From assembly GCA_033032865.1 (NCBI GenBank), contig JAWHQI010000065.1, positions 5,456,001-5,520,000 on the forward strand: a DNA stretch of 64,000 nucleotides. The letters are read 5' to 3'. The position numbers were made by a program, and so were the translations under genes. This document shows, piece by piece, positions 34,224-45,660 of the stretch. Positions within the stretch are counted from its first letter, which is position 1, and each line of letters begins with the position of its first letter. Below the pieces are notes generated by a model. The model was not told the origin of the DNA. It ran no database searches and saw nothing but the letters and a program-made list of their open reading frames with translations. The DNA comes from Dactylorhiza incarnata (Eukaryota > Streptophyta > Magnoliopsida > Asparagales > Orchidaceae).

Positions 34224-35657
34224 TGATGCTATGTTCGGCAAGTGCACCGATCGCTGTCAAGTAATAAATGTTGGGAATAGAATCCCCGAGTGTCGGTCTC
34301 TTGAGGAATGCAGGTTGGGTGAACGAATTGCGTTGTGTGACAATTGTTACACAAGCGGGAACAAACACAACTAGAGGGGTTTTGATTTGGTTTCCTATTA
34401 TTAACAACAATAAAAGAAGTGCGGGTCGAACTCACCGCTTCGCAAGGTGAGATGGGTGCACGACCGCGATGCCGAGCTTCGTGAGGCAGATGGACGGTGC
34501 GCAAGCGAGTGAAGTGATCACTAGTGCGAAGAGTGAGGGTCGCAGACACCTCTTCACAAATCGCCGCTAGATCTTGCTAACGCAAAATGAGCACAATGGG
34601 TGCGTGAGTGAGTGAGTGGAGGTGAAACGAATCACAATCAAATGTTGATGAACAGAGAAGAAACAAACATTGCATTTAAACTAAACATCATGATATTCAA
34701 GTTCAAATGATTCAAAGAAATACTACAAAGAGGAGAAGAGGAAGACAACCAATGGACGAAGACTAGCGGTCGTTCACGGCCGGAATGGTAGGTTGTCAAG
34801 CTACCTCCGGACTCGGGCGGACTGTGCTTCCGGCATCGAGAGACTGTCACGATCTCTCCACGTGCTTCCGTCGTCTTCTACCTTAGGATTGCTGTTCTTC
34901 TCACCGGACAAAAATGGAGACTGCTTGCTTGAGTGCTTGCGGATGGCGGAGAATGCTTCCGGACGATGGGAAAATGCTTAGGATGGCCGGAGACGACTTC
35001 CCCTTCTAGAGAAGATGAGGTGGAGATGGCTGGAAGTGGAAAACGCCGGCGTACGGACTGAAAATCCCGCTCCCGGAAGCCCGCCTATCCCCAATTTGCG
35101 GAACAGGTCATTATATAGGCGCTGGCGAAAATACTACGCACGGTCATTGGCGCACGACCAGTGGTCGTGCGCGCTGGATTTCTGTGATCGTGCGCCTGCC
35201 TGGGCGGAACCTGCAAGCTAAGAAATTTATAAAATAACATGTTCGCACGACCAGTGGCGCACGACCAGTAGTCGTGCACACTATCATAAATGGTCGTGCG
35301 TTCGGTCAAACAGAACTCAAATTTAGGGGGTTGAGTGCACACGATCAGTGGCGCACGACCAGTGGTCGTGCGCAATAGAACCAGTGATCGTGCGCAGTGT
35401 TCCTGTACAGAATTGTACCGGGAACACCTGCACGACTCCTGTTCCTACAGAAATGCTAATCAGGCCACTGAAAGTGGCACTCAACAATACGATAAGGCTA
35501 ACAAGAAAGAATAAACATAAAACACACCAAAATAGGCCAAGAAGTGCACCTAGCATAGAACGACAAATATGAGCTAAAACAAGGCTAAAGTGTAGTGGAA
35601 AGACTAGAGAAATGGCCCAGATGAGTCCATCTATGTGTATATAATTGGGACTCATCA
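34224..35657 (-). repeat. 3' LTR of element I
   Basis: On the minus strand it begins TGATGAGTCCC (35657) and ends AGCATCA (34224). A minus-strand TATA-like CCTATATAATG lies at about 35109-35119. Palindrome GCGCACGACCA-G-TGGTCGTGCGC at 35150-35172 has perfect 11-bp arms; variants continue to 35400. Open frames here occur in both LTRs and are not treated as genes. Confidence 0.94.
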
Positions 35658-37459
35658 AACCCCCAGACTTACCTGTTTGCGCGTCCCGAGCAAACACAAC
35701 CGGCGGAGTAAGGAAAATGGTGGTTGGCGTAGAGAATTGCAAATAAAGAGTCAGACGCGAAGTATCATACCCATGCAAATAAAAATTCTGTAAAAGAAGA
35801 TTTTAACTATACTAATTAATTTACAAAAGTATACATGCGTAAATAGAGATTTATTTGTACTCAGATGGTGAATCATGAAGAATTTGTGCGGTCGTGCCCG
35901 ATGTGAATGTAAACAAGCCAATCAGGAGGGTGTTGCTAAAGACCGGAATTCGGGAATAACTCCGCTGAAATCCATCAACGACGAGAACCATAAGCTTGCC
36001 CGGTTACACTCTCTCCACCGCACTAGCAAACTCAGAAGTTAAATCAATAGGACTTCGGGTTGAAATTTGGGCTTAGGTTACGGTATGATTTTCAATGATA
36101 AACGAAACGGCTACGCAACCCAAATGAGCACCATCGAAATGCTTACCCGGAACAAGCCCAAAACAGCGCAAGTGTACCACACCCCCAGACTTAGCTTGAA
36201 AAACATGTGTGTACACAGCCTACTCCAAACAAATACCAACTAAAATTTTCTATTACGCCCAAGGGGATTTCTTGTCATTTTTATTCTTTACAGATTTTTT
36301 TTTCTTTTAACTTCATTTCATTTTTTTTTCATTTATCCCCCGGTTAGTTTACAACAATATGTTCAACACACAATACACTTTCTCTTCACATCACAAAAAT
36401 TTCCATACATCACATCCAAATGTGACATGTAATTCCAGTTAACTCACTACTTGGCTGCGATAATAGGATAAGCTTCATGCATTGGTGATTTGAAAGAAGA
36501 GCTGAAACAAAAGAAAGGTAGGCACAAACTTGGCTTGCAAAGGTGAATGCATAGGTCATGGAAAACAAAGCTCAAACTAGCCAAAAATGGCCTACATCAC
36601 ATTTAACAAAATGAGTTGCTCTCGCCCATGCTTCAAGAGTCGCTTGGGGCAAGTTCTTAGCCCACGAGAAAGGTAAACCTTCCTTCCGACTCGAGCAACA
36701 CACAACTAGCGCTTGCTTACACACAACACCGTGCGACCGCAAATTTCGGTTACATTCACCAAATGAGTAAAATTAATCAAAAACTACGCAAGAATACTAA
36801 TTGTAAATTACAAGTATTGAGACAATCTAATTCTACTCAAATTTCTATGCAAGAAAGGAATATGCGACTAGAGCACTACAGGAGTCAACATCGCACTCCG
36901 ATTTGCAATTCCTAAGCTAACATCCTATTTCACATTCCAAACCAAGATAAGTGTGAACGGAAGTACACAAACAAGTGAGTGCGCGTTAAAGTGGGTGCAG
37001 TGGTGTGCGGAGAAAGTAAATAAATCATAAAACTGAAAATAAAATTACTTCTAGCATGCTAAGCACTAGTGCACGTGCAGTGAACACTCGGTACACTCCC
37101 CCCCAGACTTAAATTGGACAATCACATGAATTATGACAATGAGAATAAAGAAATGTTGAGGAAGAGGGTACCTATGCTCAGATATGAGCATACCAGAAGA
37201 TTGGCGTTAATATTGCGATGAGAATCCAAGTCCGCCACCAAAAGAAATTGCCGCACACCTGCAGGCAAAAAGGCTCCAAGCAAAAATACATAAAACTAAA
37301 CTATTAACAGGATAGCAACAAAAAATTGGATTGTCTCCCAGCATCGCTTTTGTTTTATGTCCTTAAGCTGGACCAAATATCTGTATTAAAATTGTTCAAA
37401 GAGTGCAGAAAATAAAAGTGCATAAAAAAAAAGTTTCACAAACTAAGAACTAAAAAGAA
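35658..37459 (-). mobile_element. Element I non-coding interior with three polypurine-like motifs
   Basis: Sequence AAGTCTGGGGG on the minus strand occurs next to the LTR (about 35659-35670) and again at about 36181-36193 and 37098-37111. The first is in the position of the polypurine tract. Multiple copies of this motif have been described in SIRE-like copia elements; here they are in a gypsy element. No coding sequence is seen, although full-length relatives carry pol around here. Confidence 0.75.
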
Positions 37460-39781
37460 TCAGCTGTAGGCACTTTTGTGGTGCACGTCTCCCGTAGCTT
37501 GTAAGCGGGAGGTGAAGGCTTTAGGGCCAACACTGGTGTCACCCAGTGTTCCCCTATCCTCCGCCCTCTTGCCACCGAGAGTGGCAGAGCGCGCATCGTG
37601 CAAACGCTTCTCTTGTTTAAGTTTAGCAACAGTCGGAGACTGCCAACGTTGAACGTTTTCAGATTCTCCCCTCTTAGTAGTGGGTGGCGTCGCTTCCGTC
37701 GCCGCAGTGACGACCGGATCAGCCCAAGAGATGGAATGCTTAAATTGTTTATTACATGATTCAATGCAAGAAAATAATGGGATGTCGTCCCGAATCAAGT
37801 TCAGCTTAGTATGTTTAGGACTGATGTTCTCTTCCCTCTTGGAATCATAGTCTCTCCGAAAATCCACTTTTTCCTCTCCGCTTAACTGGCATTCTTCCTT
37901 TTTTCCTTCAGATGATCCATTATCTTTCATATCTCCTGCACAACTCAGTGATTCATCAAAAATAAAAGGAGGGGGGCAAATAGATGTTTCAGTTATAGCC
38001 TTGGGGCAAGTGGAAAACGGTACCTTATTAGGTAGGAGGACACATCTCGCAGAAAAGTCAAGGGTGGCACCGCTCTCTTTCAAGAACGGTACACCCAAGA
38101 TAGGGATGGAGTGATTCTCCCGTGGTCCCAACACTTGAAAATCAGCAACCACCAATGTCCCCTCAACTGTAACTTCTACATTTTTAACTCCCCCCTCCGA
38201 TTGTATGACGGTACCGTTTGCGAGCACAAGAGATTTCCGGTCCTCCGTGTTAATTTCAAGTTGCAATTTATCAACGTCTTGCAAAGCTATAACGTTGCGG
38301 GAGGAGCCAGAATCACACAAGGCCTTCGTTTCAATTTTATTAATGGAACAGGAGATTACTAACTCACGCGGATGACCCACTTCCGCATCGCCGAGACTCT
38401 TTCCTTGGTCTATTGGGTTTTTTTCGGTATTACTAGGGAGAGTCCCATGCGACCGCTCGGTTAGCACTTGGGCCAATTGGCCCAGCTGCGTTTCCAAGTT
38501 CTGCAAGGATGCGGTTTGGTTAACCATGTTTGAGCTAGCCACCTGCATAAATTTTTCCATCATCTCCTCCAAGTTGCTCTTTTTGGGAGCTGGGGGGCCT
38601 TGGTTATATTCTGGGTGAGGTGGCCTTGGTTGGCTCCCGGAGGCGTAGGCATCGTTTTGATGCTGCCCCGGTGCCCATCGTTGGCCAGGTGCGTTGGGGT
38701 TCCATGAGAAGTTTGGGTGACTTCTCACTCCCGGATGATATGTGTTATTAAACGGCGCCCCCTTAGGTTGATTACCAACAAAATTAACGGATTCGTTTAA
38801 AGAAACGTGCGAGAAGTCACCTGATAGATCATTGCCCAAACATTCAACCGCGTGGTGTCCGCCGCCTCCACATCCTTCACACGTAATGACAGCAGCCGGT
38901 GCGGATGTAGGCGGGAGTGAATCGACCACGAAGAGACCACGAGCGCTTCTTGGTGCATTCCTCCCTGCAGTCCAAAATGTGCTGTGGGAGGCGGTGTCTC
39001 GCAGAATTCGAAGAGCCTCCTCTGGAGTATGGTTCATTAGAGTACCACCCGCAGCAGCATCGATCATCGCCCGGTAGTTGGGCTCGATCGCGAAGTAGAA
39101 TGTCTCTACCACATTCCAAGTTTGGAGCTCGTGGTTCGGGCAGTGGCGGAGAAGATCATTAAGGCGCTCCCACGCCCCGGCAAGGGTCTCTTGGTCAGCT
39201 TGGCGAAAGGTGGCGATCTCCCGCCGCAGGCTCACAATTTTATCAACGGGGTGGAATTTGGCCAGGAACTTGGATGCGAGAGCATCCCAAGTCGCAGCGG
39301 TCCCAGGAGGAATAGAATGGAGCCACACCTTGGCCTTGTCGCGAAGTGAGAATGGGAACAGTCGCAGCTTGACTGTATCGTCAGGAATCCCAGCGTAGCG
39401 GAAGGTCCCGCAGATATCGGAAAACTCTGCCAGGTGCAGGTGCGGATCTTCACTGGCCATCCCTGAGAACTGAGCATTGTTCCGGATGATGTTCAAGATC
39501 GCAGGTTTGATCTCGAACTGATTGTTCATAATGTTGGGACCGAACCCAGGATACATACTCCCAGCTGTCGGAGTGGTATAATCTCTTATCATTCGGGGTC
39601 GAGGCCTAACTACCTCTTGCTCATCTCCAGGATGGTGCTGCTCCACGTTGGGCACTCTTGGTTCAGCATCATCTGGGTTTATGTTGTCACCCATTGCTGC
39701 CTGTACGGCTGCTGCGCGCCTTCGTGCGCGAGCGGTCTGTTCGATCTCGGGATCAAAGGGTACAAGTTCTTGTCTCTGCAT
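37460..39781 (-). CDS. Gag-protease polyprotein of element I
   Basis: An intact 773-codon frame. The ATG is at 39779-39781; a TTG two codons upstream is unlikely to be used, and a TGA lies just before it. After an acidic N-terminus, residues about 90-260 are a retrotransposon gag capsid (LHLAEFSDICGTFRYAG, FPFSLRDKAKVWLHS, TWDALASKFLAKFHP), like Athila gag. A CxxC-x4-H zinc knuckle-like CEGCGGGGHHAVEC follows at about 308-321. A Pro/Gly/Asn-rich linker comes next. The protease has ALCDSGSSRNVIAL with the catalytic Asp, and LVLANGT and ILGVPFLKE downstream (about 480-590). The C-terminal 170 residues are low complexity. The product would form the particle and cleave Gag; polymerase must come from elsewhere. 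Confidence 0.92.
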   Translation of the reverse strand: MQRQELVPFDPEIEQTARARRRAAAVQAAMGDNINPDDAEPRVPNVEQHHPGDEQEVVRPRPRMIRDYTTPTAGSMYPGFGPNIMNNQFEIKPAILNIIRNNAQFSGMASEDPHLHLAEFSDICGTFRYAGIPDDTVKLRLFPFSLRDKAKVWLHSIPPGTAATWDALASKFLAKFHPVDKIVSLRREIATFRQADQETLAGAWERLNDLLRHCPNHELQTWNVVETFYFAIEPNYRAMIDAAAGGTLMNHTPEEALRILRDTASHSTFWTAGRNAPRSARGLFVVDSLPPTSAPAAVITCEGCGGGGHHAVECLGNDLSGDFSHVSLNESVNFVGNQPKGAPFNNTYHPGVRSHPNFSWNPNAPGQRWAPGQHQNDAYASGSQPRPPHPEYNQGPPAPKKSNLEEMMEKFMQVASSNMVNQTASLQNLETQLGQLAQVLTERSHGTLPSNTEKNPIDQGKSLGDAEVGHPRELVISCSINKIETKALCDSGSSRNVIALQDVDKLQLEINTEDRKSLVLANGTVIQSEGGVKNVEVTVEGTLVVADFQVLGPRENHSIPILGVPFLKESGATLDFSARCVLLPNKVPFSTCPKAITETSICPPPFIFDESLSCAGDMKDNGSSEGKKEECQLSGEEKVDFRRDYDSKREENISPKHTKLNLIRDDIPLFSCIESCNKQFKHSISWADPVVTAATEATPPTTKRGESENVQRWQSPTVAKLKQEKRLHDARSATLGGKRAEDRGTLGDTSVGPKAFTSRLQATGDVHHKSAYS

Positions 39782-39869
39782 GCACAATCACAACCAAGAG
39801 AAAACAAAACAAAGAAAATCAAAAACAACTGCTCTTGTAACAAAAGTTCACAACTCACGACGTTACACG

Positions 39870-39902
39870 CCTGAACATTCCTCGGCAACGGCGCCAAAAA
39901 CT
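39870..39902 (-). promoter_or_regulatory. Primer binding site of element I
   Basis: On the minus strand, directly after the 5' LTR, the bases TTTTTGGCGCCGTTGCCGAG appear (39882-39901). TGGCGCCGTTGCCGGGGA is the usual primer site of plant Athila and Tat elements, commonly assigned to aspartate tRNA. The match is near-perfect in the first 14 bases. Confidence 0.85.
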
Positions 39903-41336
39903 TGATGCTATGTTGGGCAAGTGCACCGGTCGCTGTCAAGTAATAAATGTTGGGAATAGAATCCCCGAGTGTCGGTCTCTTGAGGAATGCAAGTTGGGTG
40001 AACGAATTGCGTTGTGTGACAATTGTTACACAAGCAGGAACAAACACAACATGAGGGGTTTTGATTTGGTTTCCTATTATTAACAACAATAAAAGAAGTG
40101 CGGGTCAAACTCACCGCTTCGCAAGGCGAGATGGGTGCACGGCCGCGATGCCGAGCTTCGTGAGGCGGATGGACGGTGCGCAAGCGAGTGAAGTGATCAC
40201 TAGTGCGGAGAGTGAGGGTCGCAGACACCTCTTCACAAATCGCCGCTAGCTCTTGCTAACGCAAAATGAGCACAATGGGTGCGTGAGTGAGTGAGTGGAG
40301 CTGAAACGAATCACAAGCAAATGTTGATGAACAGAGAAGAAACAAACATTGCATTTAAACTAAACATCATGATATTCAAGTTCAAATGATTCAAAGAAAT
40401 ACTACAAAGAGGAGAAGAGGAAGACAACCAATGGACGAAGACTAGCGGCCGTTCACGGCCGGAATGGTAGGTTGTCAAGCTACCTCCAGACTCGGGCGGA
40501 CTGTGCTTCCGGCGTCGAGAGACTGTCACGATATCTCCACGTGCTTTCGTCGTCTTCTACCTCAGGATTGCTGTTCTTCTCACCGGACAAAAATGGAGAC
40601 TGCTTGCTTGAGTGCTTGCGGATGGCGGAGAATGCTTCCAGACGATGGTAAAATTCTTAGGATGGCCGGAGACGACTTCCCCTTCCAGAGAAGATGAGGT
40701 GGAGATGGCTGGAAGTGGAAAACGGCAGCGTACGGACTGAAAATCCCGCTCCCGGAAGCCCGCCTATCCCTAATTTGCGGAACAGGTCATTATATAGGCG
40801 CTGGCGAAAATACTGCGCACGGTCATTGGCGCACGACCAGTGGTCGTGCGCGCTGGATTTCTGTGATCGTGCGTCTGCCTGGGCGGAACCTGCAAGCTAA
40901 GAAATTTATAAAATAACATGTTCGCACGACCAGTGGCGCACGACCAGTAGTCGTGCGCACTATCATAAATGGTCGTGCGTTCGGTCAAACAGAACTCAAA
41001 TTTAGGGGGTTGAGTGCACACGATCAGTGGCGCACGACCAGTGGTCGTGCGCAATAGAACCAGTGATCGTGCGCAGTGTTCCTGTACAGAATTGTACCGG
41101 GAACACCTGCACGACTCCTGTTCCTACAGAAATGCTAATCAGGCCACTGAAAGTGGCACTCAACAATACGATAAGGCTAACAAGAAAGAATAAACATAAA
41201 ACACACCAAAATAGGCCAAGAAGTGCACCTAGCATAGAACGACAAATATGAGCTAAAACAAGGCTAAAGTGCAGTGGAAAGACTAGAGAAATGGCCCAGA
41301 TGATTCCATCTATGTGTATATAATTGGGACTTATCA
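39903..41336 (-). repeat. 5' LTR of element I
   Basis: Same 1434-bp length as the other LTR. On the minus strand it begins TGATAAGTCCC at 41336. The GCGCACGACCA palindromes lie at about 40827-41070. Its right flank CGTAG completes the target duplication. Confidence 0.94.
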
Positions 41337-41341
41337 CGTAG

Positions 41342-41765
41342 CTTCTCTTGCTTAGATGTTTGTTAGATAAACTTTCTGCATGCGTTCGCACCTGAGCAAA
41401 ACGTGGATCGCTTGGCACCTCTGGCTCTCCCAGCATGAGCCCTAGCGAACAGGGTCGGCGTTGCCTAACCTCGCTCACCACAACCTTTGCACGACTGGAT
41501 GCTACTTATTGATTCCCACGCCGCCGGTCCCACCTGACTCGCATATTTAGGTGTTACTTAGAGACTCTCCGAGCGTTTCGCGATCCAAGGATAGCCTTGA
41601 AATATTCTGTCGCCACCATGTCCAGTCGTCTCGCTATAACCACTTGACTTAGATATTTACCATTTGATATCGCTTTTTATTTTTGTGCGAGCGATCCCCG
41701 GGGCTCGCCCAGCCTAGGCCTCGCATTGAGAGATTTTGATAGCCAGGACTAGCATAAGCCGTCTC
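41342..41765 (-). mobile_element. Element G interior, unique non-coding stretch
   Basis: G sequence resumes after the CGTAG copy. No open frame with a known domain. It borders the 96-bp array; GCTCGC-type words appear near 41690. Confidence 0.5.
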
Positions 41766-42920
41766 CTTGCCAGCCTCTCCGCGAAATCGACCTGACCCAC
41801 CGGCTAATGAGAGCCCGACAACGGGATTGTCCGGGGCACTCCGGCATAAAACATTTGATACCTTGCCAGCCTCTCCGCGAGATCAACCTGACCTACCGGC
41901 TAGTGAGAGCCCAACAGCGGAATCATCCGGGGCATTCCACCATAAAACACTTGATACCTTGCCAGCCTCTCCGCGAGATCAACCTAACCCACCGACTAGT
42001 GAGAGCCCGACAGCGGAATCATCCGGGTCATTCCAGCATAAAACACTTGATACCTTGTCATCCTCTCCGCGAGATCAACATGACCCACCGGCTAGTGAGA
42101 GCCCGACAGCGGGATCATCCGGGGCACTTCAGCATCAAACATTTGATACCTTGCAAGCCTCTCCGCGAGATCAACCTGACCCACTGGCTAGTGTGTGCCC
42201 GGCAGCGGAATCATCCAGGGCATTCCAACATAAAACACTTGATACCTTGCAAGCCTCTCCGCGAGATCAACCTGACCCACCGGCTAGTGAGATCCCGGCA
42301 GCGGAATAATCAGGGGCATTCCAGCATAAGACACTTGATACCCTGCCAGCCTCTCCGCGAGATCAACCTGACCCACCGGCTAGTGAGAGCCCGGCAGCGG
42401 TATCGTCCGGGGCACCCCAGCATAAAACATTTGATACCTTGCCAGTCTCTCCGCGAGATCAACCTGACCCACCAGCTAGTGAGAGCCCGACAACGGGATC
42501 GTCCAGGGAACTCCAGCATAAAACATTTGATACCTTGTCAGCCTCTCCGCGAGATCAACCTGACCCACCGGCTAGTGAGAGCCGGGCAGCAGAATCAGCC
42601 GGGGCATTCCAACAAAAAACACTTAATACCTTGCCAGCCTCTCTGCGAGATCAACCTAACCCACCGGCTAGTGAGAGTCCGGCAGCGGAATGATCTGGGG
42701 CATTCCAACATAAAACATTTGATACCTTGCCAGCCTCTCTGCGATATCAACCTGACCCACCGGCTAGTGAGAGACCAGCAGCGGAATCATCCGGGGCATT
42801 TCATCATAAAACACTTGATACCTTGCGAGCCTTTACGCGAGATCAACCTGACCCACCGGCTAGTGAGAGCCCGGCAGCAGAATCTTCTGGGGCATTCCAG
42901 CATAAAACACTTCGAGGACT
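41766..42920. repeat. Tandem repeat, 96-bp unit, about 12 copies, in element G
   Basis: Starts of successive units (CTTGCCAGCCTCTCC or close variants) fall at 41766, 41863, 41959 and 42055, then about every 96 bp up to 42823. Since 96 is divisible by 3, three or more frames stay open along the array, giving 32-residue protein repeats. None has a start, context or composition that supports a real protein. It lies between integrase and the antisense genes; comparable satellite-like arrays are known in Tat/Ogre elements. Units differ by several substitutions, so the array is not freshly made. Confidence 0.92.
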
Positions 42921-44233
42921 CATGCTTAGAAGAAACATTGAAGACAACACATGATGAGTCAAATATGTAATAAATCAATATGAAAAGTTTAAGGGTAGAA
43001 ACGCTTTAGGTCGTCCCCACTCCGAGCCCGGCCAAGAGGTACCTCTTCCACATCATGGAGGTGGTACCCTCCTGACTTGAGCACTTTATCTACAATGCAC
43101 GGCCCTTCCCAGTTGGGATCGAGCTTTCCGACCGCGGCCCCTCTCCCGGCCGCGTCAACCTTTTTCAGGACTAGATCTCCTTTCTCGAACTACTATACTT
43201 GGATATGTTTGTCGAAGTACCGAGTCATCCACCGCTTGACTTCCTCCTGTTGGACGGTGGCTAAGTCCCGGAGCTCTTCAACCAGGTCCAAGGATAGCCT
43301 TTGCTCTACTTCATTCTCCACTAGCCATTCTTCATCCCCTTCACCCGCGGCGACCACCCTAGGGGATTTCACCTCGAACTCTATTGGAAGGACGGCCTCG
43401 GATCCGTGAGAGAGCTTGAACGGAGTATCCCCCGTGTCCGTGTTTGGAGTGGTCCTCAAGGCCCAGAGGACCGAGGGTAACTGCTCTACCCAGTTGCCCC
43501 TGAGGTTCTCGACCCTCTTCTTCAGCAAGTTCACAATTAATTTATTTGCTTCCTCCACTTGCCCATTGCTCCTCGGGTGGTGGACGGACGCAAACAGAAG
43601 ATCTCTGCCAAGTTGTGTGCAGAAGCTGACGAACTCGCCGCTGGCAAACTGCGGCCCATTGTCTGTCATTATGGCTAATGGGAGCCCGTGCCTGCAAATT
43701 ATCTCACCCCATATAAAATTTCTTACTACTTGGGACGTTACCTTGGCCAGTGCCTTCACCTCCATCCACTTGGAGAAATAATCGATCATCACTAGTAAGA
43801 ACTTTCTTTGACCACTTGCTTAGGAGAAAGGACCGACCAGGTCCAAACCCCATATTGCAAAGGGCCAGGGGGCCATGATGGTTCTAAGTCTTTTGGCCGG
43901 CAGGAGCTGGAGAGGGGCAAACAGTTGGCACTTCAAGCACTTCCTTGCGAACTCCGCTGCGACCTTGCTGAGGGTGGGACAAAAGTAGCCTCGCCTCAGC
44001 ACTTTCCCCTCCTAGGTTCGGCTCCCGGAGTGGCTGCCATACTCCCCCGAGTGGATCTCCTCCAGGACCCTCGGGACCTCCTCCGACACACAATGGGCTA
44101 GGAGCCCCGAGAGCGTCTTCCAGTATAGTCCTCCTGCATGCAAAGAGTAGTATGCTGGAAGAGGGGCACCTGTATGCAAAGAGTAGTATGCCCCTGATGG
44201 GAGTTGCTTTTTTCCTTCTTCCCGGACCAGCAC
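42921..44233 (-). pseudogene. Element G integrase and RNase H remnant
   Basis: On the minus strand the zinc-binding N-terminus reads HSGEYGSHSGSR, GYFCPTLSKVA and CLKCQLFAPLQ (about 44060-43900), then PWPFAIWGLDLVGPFS. The core (43792-43193) has MMIDYFSKWMEVKALA, TDNGPQFASGEF and HHPRSNGQVEEANK, with the three acidic catalytic residues. The C-terminal domain (GDLVLKKVDAAGRG, WEGPCIVDKV, YHLHDVEEVPLGRA) continues to a stop at about 42989. Stops break it near 43805 and around 44000. RNase H is nearly gone: only a short SSVLVREEGKK piece remains near 44225, followed by a duplicated segment of about 38 bp. This is a Tat-type integrase. Confidence 0.88.
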
Positions 44234-45660
44234 CGAGCTTACGCCTTGGGTCCTACCCCCAGGTATAGGGACAAATCCTCTCCCTGTCTCGGCCCTTGCA
44301 GCAATGGGGCATGGGTCAACTATTCCATCTGTTCCTGAAAAGCCCTTTCACACTCGGGGGTCCACTCAAAATTTTGGTTCCCCGCAGCACCTTGAAGAAG
44401 GCTGAGCACTTCTCCCCTACCCTGGAGAGAAACCTGCTTAGTCCGGCCAACTTACCTGTGAGACGCTGGACCTCCTTCTAACTCCTCGGAGACCCCAGCT
44501 CCATGATTGCCCTAACCTTGTACGGGTTATTCTCCACCCCAGCCTGGGTGAGCAGGTGTCCTAGGAACTTCCCTCGGCTGGCCCCAAAGACACACTTCTG
44601 GGGGTTGAGCTTCATCTTAAACTTTCTCAAAGTCCCGAAGGTTTCCTCAAGGTCACGGAGGTGGGGCTCGAGGTCTCGACATTTTATAATGAGGCCATCC
44701 ACAAAGACTTCCAGGTTCCTTCCCTTTTGCTCTAGGAAGACCCTGTCCATCATTCGTTGGTAGGTCGTCTATGCATTCTTTAGCCCGAAAGGCATCATTT
44801 TGTAGTAGTAGCACCCATCCCCTGTGATGAAGGAGACATCCTTGATGTCGGGGGGGGGGGGGGGGGGGGGGGGGGGTGCATGCGGATCTGGTGATAACCT
44901 AAAAAAGCATCTAAGAAACTCATTAGAGAAAACAGATGCCTGAATCAACCAGCGCGTCGATTCGAGGCAGGGGGTAGCAATCCTTAGGGCATGTCTTATT
45001 CAATAAGGAGAAATCAACAAACATCCTCCATCTCTCATCTCCCTTTTTTACCATGACCACGTTGGAGACCCAGCCTGGATACTGGATCTCTGATACAAAG
45101 TTGGCCTTGAGGAGCTTGCTCACCTACTCCCGGATGGGTGCCTCCATCTTGTCCGCAATGGACCTCTTCTTCTGGCGGATGGGGCGAGTGCCAGGGTCGA
45201 GGTTGAGGTGATGATATTCCATATCCACATCGATCCCAGGCATCTTTGCGGCGCTCCAGGAGAAGACATCCATGTTCTCTTGGACGCAAGCCAAGATCTT
45301 CCTCTGGTCCTCGGGGCTGAGTTCCCTACTGATCTTCACCTTCTCGACCATCCCTGCCCTGGTGATGACCTCCAGCTCCACCACCTCGTCCAAGGCCTCC
45401 AGCCTCGACTGCTCCGCCCAGTCATTCTCCTTCCTCTCGCCGCAAGCAAGCGCTTCGGCCCCTTCCTCCTTCTCCTCCTCCCCGATCACCATCAGCTCCT
45501 CTTCCCCTCCTTCCCGAGTCTGATCTTTCTCCCCTACTCCCCCTTCCTCTTCTACTACCTCTTCCAGCCTTGTCGGCTCCCCCATCTCCCTGTCCCATTC
45601 CTCTGCCTCTGCCATCCAGGCTCTGGTGTTCACGGCAGTCACGTAGCACTGCCTTGCCAC
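44234..45660 (-). pseudogene. Element G reverse transcriptase
   Basis: Blocks in order on the minus strand are a Glu-rich lead (45660-45300), IRQKKRSIADKMEAPIRE, VSNVVMVKKGDERWRMFVDF and LNKTCPKDCYPLPRIDALV (45123-44930). A long G run on the plus strand (44850-44876) replaces the block after QIRMHP. The MPFGLKNA region and the catalytic region LEVFVDGLIIK follow; the second Asp of the YVDD/FVDD box has become Gly. The RT end FGASRGKFLGHLLTQAGVE is clear. Frameshifts and stops separate the pieces. The gene is dead. Confidence 0.88.

Larger units (their letters stand above)
34224..41336 (-). mobile_element. Non-autonomous Athila-like gypsy element I (gag-protease only)
   Basis: Both LTRs are exactly 1434 bp (34224-35657 and 39903-41336) with few differences, and CGTAG flanks it at 34219-34223 and 41337-41341. 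Between them, 4245 bp hold one long gag-protease frame on the minus strand and a non-coding stretch. There is no reverse transcriptase, RNase H or integrase. The primer site and polypurine tract are in place. It fits the class of LTR elements with gag only (TR-GAG), which move with enzymes supplied by a relative. Equal LTRs and an open gag point to a recent insertion, the youngest-looking one here with D. Confidence 0.93.

Noticed and set aside
35323..35778. Hydrophobic 151-codon minus-strand frame, repeated at 41002-41481
   Set aside because: It lies mostly in the LTR of element I and recurs only because the LTR does. No domain is recognised.
41766..42920. Regular 96-bp repeat as a possible CRISPR array
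   Set aside because: Units are contiguous, with no unique spacers, and lie inside a plant retrotransposon.
41807..42970. 387-codon frame over the 96-bp repeats as a real gene
   Set aside because: Other frames on both strands are open as well because the unit length is a multiple of three; no context supports translation.
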